NCBI GenBank assembly: GCA_016777585.1 | Contig: JADHRD010000012.1 | Span: 1-35,513 of the forward strand | Origin: Rhodospirillales bacterium | Lineage (GTDB): Bacteria > Pseudomonadota > Alphaproteobacteria > Rhodospirillales > UBA2165 | DNA length: 35,513 nucleotides | Reading direction: 5' to 3' | In this document: piece by piece, positions 9,363-17,340 of the stretch | Layout of the letters: each line of letters starts with the position of its first letter | Numbering within the stretch: the stretch's first letter is position 1 | Notes under the pieces: generated by a model | Told to the model about the DNA's origin: nothing | Databases searched by the model: none | The model's input: only the letters and a program-made list of their open reading frames with translations | Made by a program: the position numbers and the translations under genes

Positions 9363-9709
9363 TATATGCCCTCCATTTGGTTATTTATAGTAATCGCAAA
9401 TGCCGTTACGTCTTCGATAAGAATACTATGGATATCGGTAGAACTGGTATTTGATAAAGGATCGGTAAGACCGATTATAACACCAAAGACCGCTGCCATG
9501 ATCAATCCTGCTGCTGGTCGCCATAATGAGCCAAAAGGCCATAAATAATTAAACAACCCTGAATATTTAATATTGTTTTCCGAGTAAGGTGCTGATTTTA
9601 AAATCGTAGCTTTTAACTCGGGTGTAGCATGTTCTGGTTCAATTTGATCAAATAGATTTTGTATATATTCAAAATTCTCCTGATCTGAATACTTTTCGCT
9701 GATACTAAT
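9362..9709 (-). CDS. Probable membrane-bound anti-sigma factor, apparent ATT start codon
   Basis: This frame between the sigma factor and the Metal_resist gene is open from an in-frame stop at 9722-9724 down to TAA at 9362. It has no ATG or GTG before its TM helix, and the first TTG (9556) would discard 51 well-formed residues. The best start is ATT at 9707-9709, overlapping the sigma-factor stop, with a near-perfect Shine-Dalgarno AAAGGAG about 8 bases upstream on the minus strand. The 115-residue product has an acidic N-terminal helical part (NFEYIQNLFDQIEPEHATPE), a single TM helix (about 66-83, AAGLIMAAVFGVIIGL) and a short periplasmic tail. Position, topology and size fit an anti-sigma partner; no zinc-binding HxxxCxxC is present. 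The function is inferred from context. Confidence 0.65.
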   Translation of the reverse strand: MSISEKYSDQENFEYIQNLFDQIEPEHATPELKATILKSAPYSENNIKYSGLFNYLWPFGSLWRPAAGLIMAAVFGVIIGLTDPLSNTSSTDIHSILIEDVTAFAITINNQMEGI

Positions 9710-10274
9710 GAGTGGTCTCCTTTATTTCCTGTTTTAAACCATCAAGAAGGATACGTAATTGCCGGCGACCCCGTGATAAAAGTGACTCTACTGCTTCTAC
9801 GCTAATATCCATAGCTTGAGCACTTTCGATATTACTAAAACCTTGTTGATGGGAAAGAATTATTGCTGCCCTTTGTCTCTCTGGTAGTGCTTGTATAGCC
9901 GCATTAATTTTTATTGATAATTGAGATTGATATAAAGATTCTGCGGGGTTCTCAAATGGGTCTTCCGGCTCGATTATATTATCAATATTAACTAGTTTTT
10001 TCTTTCGTAGACGATCAATGCATAAATTATAGGTTACTCGCTGTAGCCAATGTATAACCGGCGCGTCGGCTCGCCATTTATCGAGATTTTGCCATAGTCT
10101 GAGAAAAGCTTCTTGTGCAATATCCTCCGCTTCAGAGCGATCGCCTAGCATCCGAGCACCATAATTTACGATAATATTCAAGTTTTGGTCCACCAATATT
10201 CTAGTTGATACTGTATCGCCTTCCTTGATTTTAGCTAGCAAGAGAGCATCATCTGTAGATTTTAAAGTCTTCAT
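9705..10274 (-). CDS. ECF-family RNA polymerase sigma factor
   Basis: A 189-residue extracytoplasmic-function sigma factor. Region 2 covers about residues 24-92 (YGARMLGDRSEAEDIAQEAF, then WLQRVTYNLCIDRLRKK), which melts and binds the -10 element. Region 4 covers about 120-172 (ALPERQRAAIILSHQQGFSNIESAQAM, then SVEAVESLLSRGRRQL), the -35-binding HTH. Regions 1 and 3 are absent, as is normal. It is the first gene of a six-gene minus-strand operon ending with a MacAB-type pump. By family precedent it probably activates its own promoter upstream of 10274 when the membrane partner releases it. No strong Shine-Dalgarno is visible before its ATG. Confidence 0.95.
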   Translation of the reverse strand: MKTLKSTDDALLLAKIKEGDTVSTRILVDQNLNIIVNYGARMLGDRSEAEDIAQEAFLRLWQNLDKWRADAPVIHWLQRVTYNLCIDRLRKKKLVNIDNIIEPEDPFENPAESLYQSQLSIKINAAIQALPERQRAAIILSHQQGFSNIESAQAMDISVEAVESLLSRGRRQLRILLDGLKQEIKETTH

Positions 10275-10345
10275 ATATATTTTTCAATTATCCGTTATTA
10301 GTTAATCAAGCTTTCAGCTTTATCGGTTTTTATACAAAGTCCTCA

Positions 10346-10363
10346 AATTTATTTAAATAAATT
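10346..10363. promoter_or_regulatory. Perfect 18-bp A/T palindrome upstream of the ECF sigma gene
   Basis: AATTTATTTAAATAAATT reads identically on both strands. It lies 72 bases upstream of the sigma-factor ATG, inside the expected promoter region. It could be a regulator site; in an AT-rich background it could also be chance. Confidence 0.35.
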
Positions 10364-10622
10364 CTGATATAAAATCAAAAATACTAACCATTTAATATTT
10401 TTCTCAAGTTTGTTTAACTTATAACCTTTTATTAAACGGACTAATTCAGAAATTCCGTCGATACAAAGAAATAAAGAGTTTTTGCATTAAGGTTCTGGCT
10501 CTTATTGTTAAGCTAAATTTTACTGTTTTATTTAAGGTTTTAATTTTATTTCTTTAAAGCCATAAACTTAATTGCATTCTGGTTGTGCAAATTTGATCAT
10601 TGGTAAATATAAAAAATGAGAA

Positions 10623-10650
10623 TTGATGGCTGTTCTTTTTACTATATAAT
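10623..10650 (+). promoter_or_regulatory. Sigma-70-type promoter for the GST gene
   Basis: The -35-like TTGATG at 10623-10628 and the consensus -10 TATAAT at 10645-10650 are separated by 16 bases. Transcription would begin near 10657, about 47 bases before the chosen ATG. Confidence 0.5.
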
Positions 10651-10703
10651 ATGGAGTATTGGGCATTCAGAAATTAGGGGTATAAAACTTGGCAGAGAGA
10701 GCG

Positions 10704-11354
10704 ATGACACTTTATTATTTTCCGAGGGCTTGTTCTCTTGCACCCCATATTATTATTGAGGAGTCTGGATATTCTTACCAACGAGTTCTTGTTGATCTTA
10801 GAACAGCTAGTAATAAAGGTTCGGACTATTTATCTCTTAATCCATTGGGCGCAATTCCAACTTTGTCAGTGGGTAACTGGGTTCTAACAGAAACGCACTC
10901 TATACTTACATATCTCGGTGATACAGCGCCGAACGGCCCCATGTTGCCGGCAATTGGTAGTCCAGATCGGTATATAGCCCATCAGTGGATGAACTTTCTC
11001 TCTAGCAGTATTCATACATATATTCGCTCGATATTTCGCCCTTCGGCTTATGCACCCGCAGATGATTTGTCGGCACAGGCGGCTGTCAGAAAAACGGGTC
11101 GAAGTAATCTAGTACGTGCTGTAGAGAGTTTGGAGTCTAGGCTTACTGGAAGTGATTGGACGCTAGGTGATACATATTCAGCTGTGGATGCTTACATGTT
11201 CATCATGTATTTGTGGAGTGATGATGATCGCATTGGGATAACCTTGGATAGACCAAAATGGGCTGACGTTGCGAAGCGAGTTTGGCAGCGATCAGCTGTG
11301 AAAAATATTGTTGCCGTAGAACAAAAAGACCGTGATTTTGTTATTCCCTTTTAG
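10704..11354 (+). CDS. Glutathione S-transferase, beta-class-like
   Basis: A 216-residue cytosolic GST. The N-terminal thioredoxin fold begins MTLYYFPRACSLAPHI, with the Cys10-Ser11 pair seen in bacterial beta-class enzymes, then the cis-Pro region GAIPTLSV and the glutathione gamma-Glu contact ETHSILTYL. The C-terminal all-helical domain contains the conserved Asp (TYSAVDAYMF). A TTG 5 codons upstream (10689) is in frame, but ATG 10704 has the purine-rich AGAGAGAG directly before it and gives the normal family N-terminus. Probable role: conjugation of electrophiles, or a peroxide/thiol-transferase function; the substrate is unknown. A promoter is visible upstream and a possible terminator downstream. 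Confidence 0.92.
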   Translation: MTLYYFPRACSLAPHIIIEESGYSYQRVLVDLRTASNKGSDYLSLNPLGAIPTLSVGNWVLTETHSILTYLGDTAPNGPMLPAIGSPDRYIAHQWMNFLSSSIHTYIRSIFRPSAYAPADDLSAQAAVRKTGRSNLVRAVESLESRLTGSDWTLGDTYSAVDAYMFIMYLWSDDDRIGITLDRPKWADVAKRVWQRSAVKNIVAVEQKDRDFVIPF

Positions 11355-11395
11355 AAAATAACATACCTGAGAAATTAATTAGTTCTCATATTATG

Positions 11396-11419
11396 AGATT
11401 ATTGGTTGAATAATCTTTT
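11396..11419 (+). terminator. Possible intrinsic terminator after the GST gene
   Basis: AGATTATT (11396-11403), a 5-base loop, then AATAATCT (11409-11416) form a perfect 8-bp stem followed by a T run. The stem is AT-rich, so it would be weak. It lies 42 bases past the GST stop and before the esterase gene. Two more small inverted repeats precede it (GAGAA...TTCTC and CTCAT-ATT-ATGAG). Confidence 0.4.
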
Positions 11420-11464
11420 GTACTTTCTTATTGTATAATTTACATATTTTTAAGGGGAAAATAA

Positions 11465-12421
11465 ATGCAATACTTTTTAAAATTGTTTACAATCTCTGCT
11501 CTTGGCTTTTTCATTATTACTGGAGCTAAAGCTCAAATGTCGGCAAATCCCCCAGAAATTTCTGATAAAATTCGTTCAATGGGAACGAAGTTTAATCGAG
11601 ACGTCATCGTGAATACCAGGAAACTCTATGGTCCATTGATGAAAACTATGCCTAAAGATGGGATCGATGTTGATAAAGACCAAAGTTATGGAACTCATGC
11701 TCGGCATAAATTGGATGTTTTTAAACCTCAAAAATTGTCGAGCCCAGTGCCAATCGTCGTTTATCTTCATGGTGGGGGATTTAATAGAGGTGATAAAAAA
11801 GGCTCGTTCAATATAGGCACGTTTTTCGCTCGTAATGGAATTATAGGAATTACAGCTAACTATCGTTTAGCTCCCAAAGCTAATTGGCCGGCTGGTCCTG
11901 AAGATATTTCTGGGGTAATAAAATGGATTAAATCAAATGCTGCTAAAATTGGAGGTAATCCAAATAAAATATTTTTGATGGGCCATTCTGCGGGTGCTGG
12001 TCACGTGGCAGGATATGCCTTCTTTGAGGAGAACCAATTAAAAGATGACGGTGTTTCTGGAGTAATTTTTTCCTCTTTGCCGACTTTTAATTTAGCTACC
12101 AAGGTTAGTCCAAAAGGTGTCCTTTATCATCCGGGTGAGAAGGCTTATTTTGGCACCAATCCAAAAAAATATGAGCGTATGTCACCGAGCAACCATGTTG
12201 CAGGGCGCAAAATACCATTATATATAGCCTATGCTGAATTTGATATGCCAATGGTGCAAAACCAAAATCTGCAACTCATAAACGCAATCTATAAACGTGA
12301 TAAAAAATTACCTACAATAAAACAGGTTCAAGGCCATAATCATATTTCTATTATGATGCACATAAATACGAAAGATGAGTTGTTGGGATTGGATTTGTTG
12401 GAGTTTATTAAAACTAATTAA
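11465..12421 (+). CDS. Secreted alpha/beta hydrolase (carboxylesterase/BD-FAE-like)
   Basis: A 318-residue hydrolase with a cleavable signal peptide (residues 1-23, ending AKA-Q), so periplasmic or exported. The oxyanion-hole motif HGGGF is at 102-106, the nucleophile elbow GHSAG centres on Ser175, the acid is probably Asp260 (AYAEFDMP), and the catalytic His lies in GHNHIS (291-293). The HGGG-type hole and NYRLAP segment place it with esterase/lipase family IV and kynurenine formamidase-like enzymes. AAGGGGA lies about 7 bases before the ATG. Substrate unknown; a small ester is most likely. Confidence 0.9.
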   Translation: MQYFLKLFTISALGFFIITGAKAQMSANPPEISDKIRSMGTKFNRDVIVNTRKLYGPLMKTMPKDGIDVDKDQSYGTHARHKLDVFKPQKLSSPVPIVVYLHGGGFNRGDKKGSFNIGTFFARNGIIGITANYRLAPKANWPAGPEDISGVIKWIKSNAAKIGGNPNKIFLMGHSAGAGHVAGYAFFEENQLKDDGVSGVIFSSLPTFNLATKVSPKGVLYHPGEKAYFGTNPKKYERMSPSNHVAGRKIPLYIAYAEFDMPMVQNQNLQLINAIYKRDKKLPTIKQVQGHNHISIMMHINTKDELLGLDLLEFIKTN

Positions 12422-12510
12422 ACTTAAATTAAATGTAATAAGCTTGATATTAAAAATTATTTTTTGTCGGGAAGATTGATTGTCTCGCCTAGATTTTGTT
12501 TATGATTATG

Positions 12511-13554
12511 TCATTTTATGACTAATTCTGGGTGCTTATAAGCTTCTGGATAACTCATTGGGGATATTGGGCCAAGTGGAACAACATTGTTCCACGAACG
12601 CCCAAAATACCCCTGTCGACAATGTATTAATGAATTGCTCTCGGCGACACGGGGTATGGCATATAGTCTGCAGAGCCAGCGCCAGAGGTTTGGGAAATCC
12701 AAAATTCTGGCTCCATTCAATTTCATTCTCAAAAAATAGATAGGATCATGTCGAAAAAGGGTAGGAAAGAGGCGAAGGTCTGCTTCTGTTAGGTTCTCGC
12801 CGGTTAGAAAAGGTCTGCCATCTGAATTAAGTATATCTTCTAATTCACCCAAAGTATCAAAATAGTTTGAAAATGCTCTCGCGTACACTTCTTGGTTAGA
12901 GGAGAAGCCAGCTCTATAGGCACCATTATTAATATTTTCGTATATCTGATGATTAAAGGTATCTATCATGTCACGCAGCTTATTATTGATTTCCCCTAAA
13001 GGGTACAGGTTTGGCCGAACTTTATTATCTAAAGAGCTATTAAGTGAACTTGCCTCTTGGTTCAGCATACGCACAATTTCTGAACTTTCATTGGAAACAA
13101 TAGTCTTTTGAATTTTATCATAGAGAATAGGCAGGGACGTCTCGTTTGATTCTACCGCTTCATAGATTTGTTTAACCAGCCTATAGTTCTTGCCAGTGCC
13201 TGTATCTCGGGTACATTCAGTTAGAATTTCGCCTGTGAGCGTAGCGATGCGATCTGGATTAAATTCCCAAAGGCCCTCAGCTATGGGATCTTCCTCACCT
13301 GTTCTATTAGGAAAAACAATATCCATTGTAATACTCTTTTCCAGACCTAAAATATTTCTGGCTAGAGTCACTCGATGGCACCAGGGGCAGTTAAGTGCTA
13401 CAAATAGATGGTAGCGATTAGGTTCTGAGGGAAAGTTGGAGCCTTTTCCTAATTTATGCCGAAATTTACTTACACCCCGAATAAATTCTCCTTCAACTTT
13501 GCGCATAGCATCATTTTTTCGGCTCTCGTCGCCAGAGATATTTGCATTAGTCAA
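12511..13554 (-). CDS. Glutathionyl-hydroquinone reductase (YqjG/ECM4 family)
   Basis: A 347-residue omega-like GST that reduces glutathionyl-hydroquinones to hydroquinones using glutathione. Family landmarks include FIRGVSKFRHKLG, the catalytic Cys in ALNCPWCHRVTLARNILGLE (Cys56; most relatives have CPWA, here CPWC), the long insertion with YEAVESNETSLPILYDK, IVSNESSEIVRML, and the C-terminal LTEADLRLFPTLFRHDPIY. The start is TTG at 13554, preceded by AAGAGAA at about 7 bases. The next in-frame ATG (13506) would leave only 3 residues before the conserved block, shorter than relatives, so I keep the TTG. Monocistronic, opposite the esterase. Confidence 0.9.
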   Translation of the reverse strand: MTNANISGDESRKNDAMRKVEGEFIRGVSKFRHKLGKGSNFPSEPNRYHLFVALNCPWCHRVTLARNILGLEKSITMDIVFPNRTGEEDPIAEGLWEFNPDRIATLTGEILTECTRDTGTGKNYRLVKQIYEAVESNETSLPILYDKIQKTIVSNESSEIVRMLNQEASSLNSSLDNKVRPNLYPLGEINNKLRDMIDTFNHQIYENINNGAYRAGFSSNQEVYARAFSNYFDTLGELEDILNSDGRPFLTGENLTEADLRLFPTLFRHDPIYFLRMKLNGARILDFPNLWRWLCRLYAIPRVAESNSLIHCRQGYFGRSWNNVVPLGPISPMSYPEAYKHPELVIK

Positions 13555-13741
13555 TTATATTTCTCTTAATATTGCAAAAAGTAAGTTTTATTACGCATTA
13601 AATATTTAATCTTAACCCTAAATTCTTTAGACAAGTAAGAGCATGTGAGGTATCGTTAAGTTTATTTAATAAAATATATCGCTCACTATTATTCTCCCAC
13701 ATTTGTGCTATTAAAAACACTAAGGGTGAATATATCATATG

Positions 13742-14176
13742 CTAGAGTAAATGTTGTATACCAACATAAACTATTGCCCCGATGGCAGTTAGTAAACCGA
13801 GAGCATTTATTCTAACACTACGTTTATGGAGTTTATCAAACAAATGATTTGAATCCTTATCTCCAATAATCATCGCATCACGCGCGATATTAATCTTTCC
13901 CATCAAGATTTGTCTACTATAAAGAGCGCCAACCGCTGTGACCGCAAGTGCGACTGAGGCATAGTTTAACTGGTAAGCATAAACCCCAGCAGCAATTATA
14001 GCAGTAATAATAACAAATAGGTAGTACCATGGAAACATTGCCCGAATAAGTTTGCCGGCATTAATTTCATCAAGATGAATAAAAACCATTGGAGCTACCA
14101 CAATTGCAAAGAAAACCATGCCACCAACACATAGTGCGAGAGCTAAAAAGCCAATTATGTATAATGTTAAAGTCAT
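13742..14176 (-). CDS. Small integral membrane protein, DUF4149/TMEM205-like
   Basis: A 144-residue protein with four hydrophobic segments and the pattern of the DUF4149 group: an N-terminal helix with GGMVFFAIVVAPMVF, a conserved AGKLIRAMFPWYYLF, and a C-terminal HKRSVRINALGLL. The frame continues upstream to an ATG at 14281 inside tctB. I chose ATG 14176 because the extra 35 residues are unlike the family and overlap tctB out of frame; from 14176 the gap to the tctB stop is 17 bases. It is probably the last gene of the transporter operon. No function is established; a role as an accessory to the Tct transporter is only suggested by position. Confidence 0.75.
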   Translation of the reverse strand: MTLTLYIIGFLALALCVGGMVFFAIVVAPMVFIHLDEINAGKLIRAMFPWYYLFVIITAIIAAGVYAYQLNYASVALAVTAVGALYSRQILMGKINIARDAMIIGDKDSNHLFDKLHKRSVRINALGLLTAIGAIVYVGIQHLL

Positions 14177-14193
14177 AAGCTCTATAATGCCAG

Positions 14194-14679
14194 TTAGTCT
14201 GGCATGAATCCAATCCACCAAGTTGCCCTTGGAAAGGGTACATAGAAAAAATAGAGAAAGGCATAATAACATGCTATGCAAGTTCCTAATGGAACAACCA
14301 TAGCAATCCTAATATTTCTCGGCGTTTTATCCAGCGTAAGATAGATTGATGTCGCAGACAGCATGAGCCAGCTCGATAACCAGAAACCGAGTCCATACAT
14401 TATGAACATATAAACAAGTGTGATTAAGAAAAATACAAGTACGTCGGTTAGGGCGATGCGGTCTTCTTTGTCTGCGTGAAGAATATCTGGCAGGCGTTTA
14501 ACAATAAGAACGAATGCTCCACGCGCGATGAGAGCTATACCTATAATTAGGATAACGTAGTTAGCCAGAATTGGAAATATCCAGTCCTTTGGGTCTGCGC
14601 TACTATCGGCGATAAATAATGAATATATGCATAATAGAACCAGCCCGGTTACTAAATCTCGGTCTAATAGTCTTTGCAT
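14194..14679 (-). CDS. tctB: Tripartite tricarboxylate transporter small membrane subunit TctB
   Basis: A 161-residue protein with four TM helices and the TctB pattern: RDLVTGLVLL at the start, a conserved D/P loop, and TM3-4 carrying YGLGFWLSSWLMLSATSIYL. It is the small (DctQ-like) membrane component that pairs with TctA. A GGAG lies about 8 bases before the ATG. It follows tctA by 34 bases; the more common order is C-B-A, so A before B is notable. Confidence 0.9.
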   Translation of the reverse strand: MQRLLDRDLVTGLVLLCIYSLFIADSSADPKDWIFPILANYVILIIGIALIARGAFVLIVKRLPDILHADKEDRIALTDVLVFFLITLVYMFIMYGLGFWLSSWLMLSATSIYLTLDKTPRNIRIAMVVPLGTCIACYYAFLYFFYVPFPRATWWIGFMPD

Positions 14680-14713
14680 GCCACGGTCTCCTCTATTTTT
14701 TTATGGACAAAAG

Positions 14714-16222
14714 TTAGCTTTTAGCGGAAGTACTGTCATTTTGCTGTATTTTGTCCTTCCATCTTGACCAAGCCACCAGGCTAACTGAGACAACAGTTAG
14801 GGTAATGAGAGAAATATTAATTGTCCCAGAAAAAAATACTTTCCCGACCCCAACGGCATCTGAAATATATAAAGCCTGTATAAGTGAGGGCTCAATAATT
14901 GGCCCCAAGATTAGCCCTAGTCCAATAGGGCCTGGATGAAAACCCAAGCGTTTTGCAAAGAAAACAAATACCCCAAGGCCGAGCATAATGTAAACATCGA
15001 AGATGTTGTTTCTAATCGCGTAGGCTCCGATTGTAGCTAAAAGCATGATCAGAGGAGCTAAAAGCCTGAGAGGAATGCGGATTATATAGACCAGTAATGG
15101 CGCGAACAAGCTTCCAAGAATAAAGGTCACAATTCCTGCAAATAATAACGACCAGCCAAAGGAGTAGACTAAGGCGCCGTCATTTTGGAAAAGCTCTGGG
15201 CCAGGGTTTAATCCTCTTAACATAAGTGCGCCAGCTATTACGGCAGCTGGAGATGAGCCTGGAACACCCAACGTGACCAATGGGATCATTGCGGCTGGAG
15301 CCGCCGCATTATTGGCAATTTCTGATGCGGTTACGCCTCTCAAATCTCCTTTGCCAAATTGGCTTTTATCTTTCGCCCATCGGATACCTTCATTGTAGGA
15401 GACTAACGCTGCAATAGGACTGCCGGCACCGGGGAGGATCCCGATGAAGCTGCCAATCGCGGAAGAGCGAAGCACATGCCATGGATGTTCCATCACTTTT
15501 TTTATTGTTTTGAGGGTTTCACCGCTCTTTGGTTTGTATTCGGCAATAAATTCTTTTTTGCGCAACTGAGTAATCATTGAAAAAACTTGTGGTATTGCAA
15601 AAATACCAATTAGACCAGCAACAAGTGATACACCCCCTTGCAGAGGTGGAATGTCAAAGGTAAAGCGAGATAGCTCATTACCATGACTTATTCCAACACA
15701 ACTAATTAGAAGTCCTATCGCGGCACCGGCCAGCCCTTTGAGAATAGAATCTCCAGCTAAACTTCCAATAATCGTTAAGGCAAACACGCCCAGCCAGCAA
15801 AACTCGGGTGGACCAAATTTGAGTGCTATCGCAATTAATGGCCAAGCGAGCAGCAGGTAACATCCTGCGCCAAACAATGTTCCCAATGCAGAGCTGAAGC
15901 ATGAAGCTACGATGGCTTCTTGCCCGCGGCCTTGAATCACCATTGGGTGTCCGTCAAATGCGGTTGCCATGGCGGCAGGTGTCCCCGGTGTATTGACAAG
16001 ACATGCTGGGATAGCGTCAGAAAACATTGCACATACATAAAGTCCTCCAAGCATGGCAATACCTTCACCTATTGGGAGAGCAAAAGTGAAGGGTACGAGT
16101 AGTGCTGTTCCCATAGTGGCCGTCAAACCCGGCAATGTCCCCACGATCATTCCGATCATGACGCCCAAAGTGAGCCACATCAGTGTTGATAGCGAAAGTG
16201 CTTGAAGAAGGCCTTCGATCAT
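14714..16222 (-). CDS. tctA: Tripartite tricarboxylate transporter large membrane subunit TctA
   Basis: A 502-residue integral membrane protein of about 11-12 TM helices that forms the cation-coupled carboxylate channel. Family landmarks are GTLPGLTATMGTALLVPFT near the N-terminus, the conserved NTPGTPAAMATAFDGHPM, GILPGAGSPIAALVSYNEG in the middle, and TLGVPGSSPAAVIAGAL. The length is standard. It lies downstream of the binding-protein gene tctC, separated by 176 bases that contain a strong stem-loop. The imported compound is not predictable from TctA. Confidence 0.96.
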   Translation of the reverse strand: MIEGLLQALSLSTLMWLTLGVMIGMIVGTLPGLTATMGTALLVPFTFALPIGEGIAMLGGLYVCAMFSDAIPACLVNTPGTPAAMATAFDGHPMVIQGRGQEAIVASCFSSALGTLFGAGCYLLLAWPLIAIALKFGPPEFCWLGVFALTIIGSLAGDSILKGLAGAAIGLLISCVGISHGNELSRFTFDIPPLQGGVSLVAGLIGIFAIPQVFSMITQLRKKEFIAEYKPKSGETLKTIKKVMEHPWHVLRSSAIGSFIGILPGAGSPIAALVSYNEGIRWAKDKSQFGKGDLRGVTASEIANNAAAPAAMIPLVTLGVPGSSPAAVIAGALMLRGLNPGPELFQNDGALVYSFGWSLLFAGIVTFILGSLFAPLLVYIIRIPLRLLAPLIMLLATIGAYAIRNNIFDVYIMLGLGVFVFFAKRLGFHPGPIGLGLILGPIIEPSLIQALYISDAVGVGKVFFSGTINISLITLTVVSVSLVAWSRWKDKIQQNDSTSAKS

Positions 16223-16340
16223 TGGGATTTTCCTAAATCTACTATCATCCGCGTTAGAAAGAACTTGGCCGGAGGCATCCTCTTAAGCGGACGGATTGTT
16301 GAGTTATAATTTAATAGCCCGCATTTTATATCGGGTGTTC

Positions 16341-16382
16341 AGTTTATCCCCAGTACCAATATAATTGATACTGGGTTAAACT
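16341..16382 (-). promoter_or_regulatory. Intercistronic stem-loop between tctC and tctA
   Basis: A nearly perfect inverted repeat with arms of about 19-20 bases (AGTTTA..CCCAGTA.CAAT and ATTG.TACTGGG.TAAACT) around a 3-base loop. On the minus strand, the direction of transcription, the inner mismatch becomes a G-U pair, so the hairpin is stronger as tct RNA. There is no U run after it, so it looks like a processing or stabilising element rather than a full terminator. A smaller CCCG-10-CGGG hairpin lies next to it at 16318-16335. Confidence 0.65.
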
Positions 16383-16398
16383 AGTTTTCGGAAACTGA

Positions 16399-17340
16399 TT
16401 ATTTTCCGAATTTCTTAACTGCAGCTCCAACATATGCTGTTGCTTCAGCAGGTGTCTGATACATATTCTCATAACCACCTTTGGAAATAGCGTTAGCTAC
16501 TGACGGAGCACGCGTTGCCTTTATAAGCGCCGCGTTTAGAATTTTTACACGGTCAGCCGGTGTTCCTGGAGGCGCCATAACACCCCAAGTTGTCATGTAC
16601 GCCCATTTGGCTTCGTTTGGAACACCACCAAGTGCTGGAACCTCTTTCGATCCAGCAACTACCAACGCATCTAACTTTGCTTTGTGCTTAACTGCGTGAT
16701 TGGATGCTGTCATTCCAGCGTTAACGTGATTACCCAAAAGCATCGGAATCATTTTACCTACACCACCTGACACTGGCACATAAGTATATTTAATGCCTAA
16801 TATATCCGCGAGTGCTTGCATATTTACCTTACCGGTACTTCCTACACCAGCAACTGTAATTTTACCGGGGTTCGCTTTAGTCGCGGCGATAAAAGCCTTT
16901 AAGGATGTTAACTTACTACCCTTGGGCACCATGAGAGCACCGACGGCCCGTTCTGTCATACCGATGTATGAAAATTTACCTGCCTTAAAGCCAACGCTAG
17001 GTTTGTTGCCGGCTATGACAATGTTAGGAACGACCACATTACTAATTGTATAGCCATCAGCCTTAGAGCGCCATAGCTCACCGAAACCAACAGCTCCGCC
17101 GCCGCCAGTTTTGTAAATAATGCGAACCTTAACTCCAAGTGCTTTTTCTAACCCAGGCTGAAGTCTTCGAGCCTGTTGGTCTGAGCCACCACCGGGTGAA
17201 TAAGGTACGATAAATGTGATTGGTTTATTTGGATATTTAGCACCATGTCCACCAGCGATAGCAGTGCCACCACTAATAGCCAAAACGGTACCAGCCACTG
17301 CTGCAAGAATTCCTTTTTGCAGATAAGTATGTTTCGTCAT
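16399..17340 (-). CDS. tctC: Tripartite tricarboxylate transporter solute-binding protein TctC (BUG family)
   Basis: A 313-residue periplasmic binding protein. The signal peptide is residues 1-29 (ending GTAIAGG). The BUG-family core begins YPNKPITFIVPYSPGGGSDQQARRL, followed by GGGGAVGFGEL, the domain-crossing AVGALMVPKGSKLTSLKAFI, and WGVMAPPGTPADRV near the end. The mature protein should capture a carboxylate and deliver it to TctAB. GGGAGAAAAAAATG gives a strong ribosome-binding site. It is the first gene of the operon and is expected to be made in excess over the membrane subunits, consistent with the downstream stem-loop. Confidence 0.94.
   Translation of the reverse strand: MTKHTYLQKGILAAVAGTVLAISGGTAIAGGHGAKYPNKPITFIVPYSPGGGSDQQARRLQPGLEKALGVKVRIIYKTGGGGAVGFGELWRSKADGYTISNVVVPNIVIAGNKPSVGFKAGKFSYIGMTERAVGALMVPKGSKLTSLKAFIAATKANPGKITVAGVGSTGKVNMQALADILGIKYTYVPVSGGVGKMIPMLLGNHVNAGMTASNHAVKHKAKLDALVVAGSKEVPALGGVPNEAKWAYMTTWGVMAPPGTPADRVKILNAALIKATRAPSVANAISKGGYENMYQTPAEATAYVGAAVKKFGK

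Larger units (their letters stand above)
10275..10703. other. Divergent control region of the sigma-factor operon and the GST gene
   Basis: About 430 bases with no supported gene. It holds a perfect A/T palindrome at 10346-10363 on the sigma-factor side and a good housekeeping promoter at 10623-10650 for the glutathione transferase; both are listed separately. I looked for an ECF-type promoter (GGAAC or similar -35 with a CGTC-like -10) on the minus strand and found only a weak AGAACC without a partner at the right distance. Confidence 0.5.
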
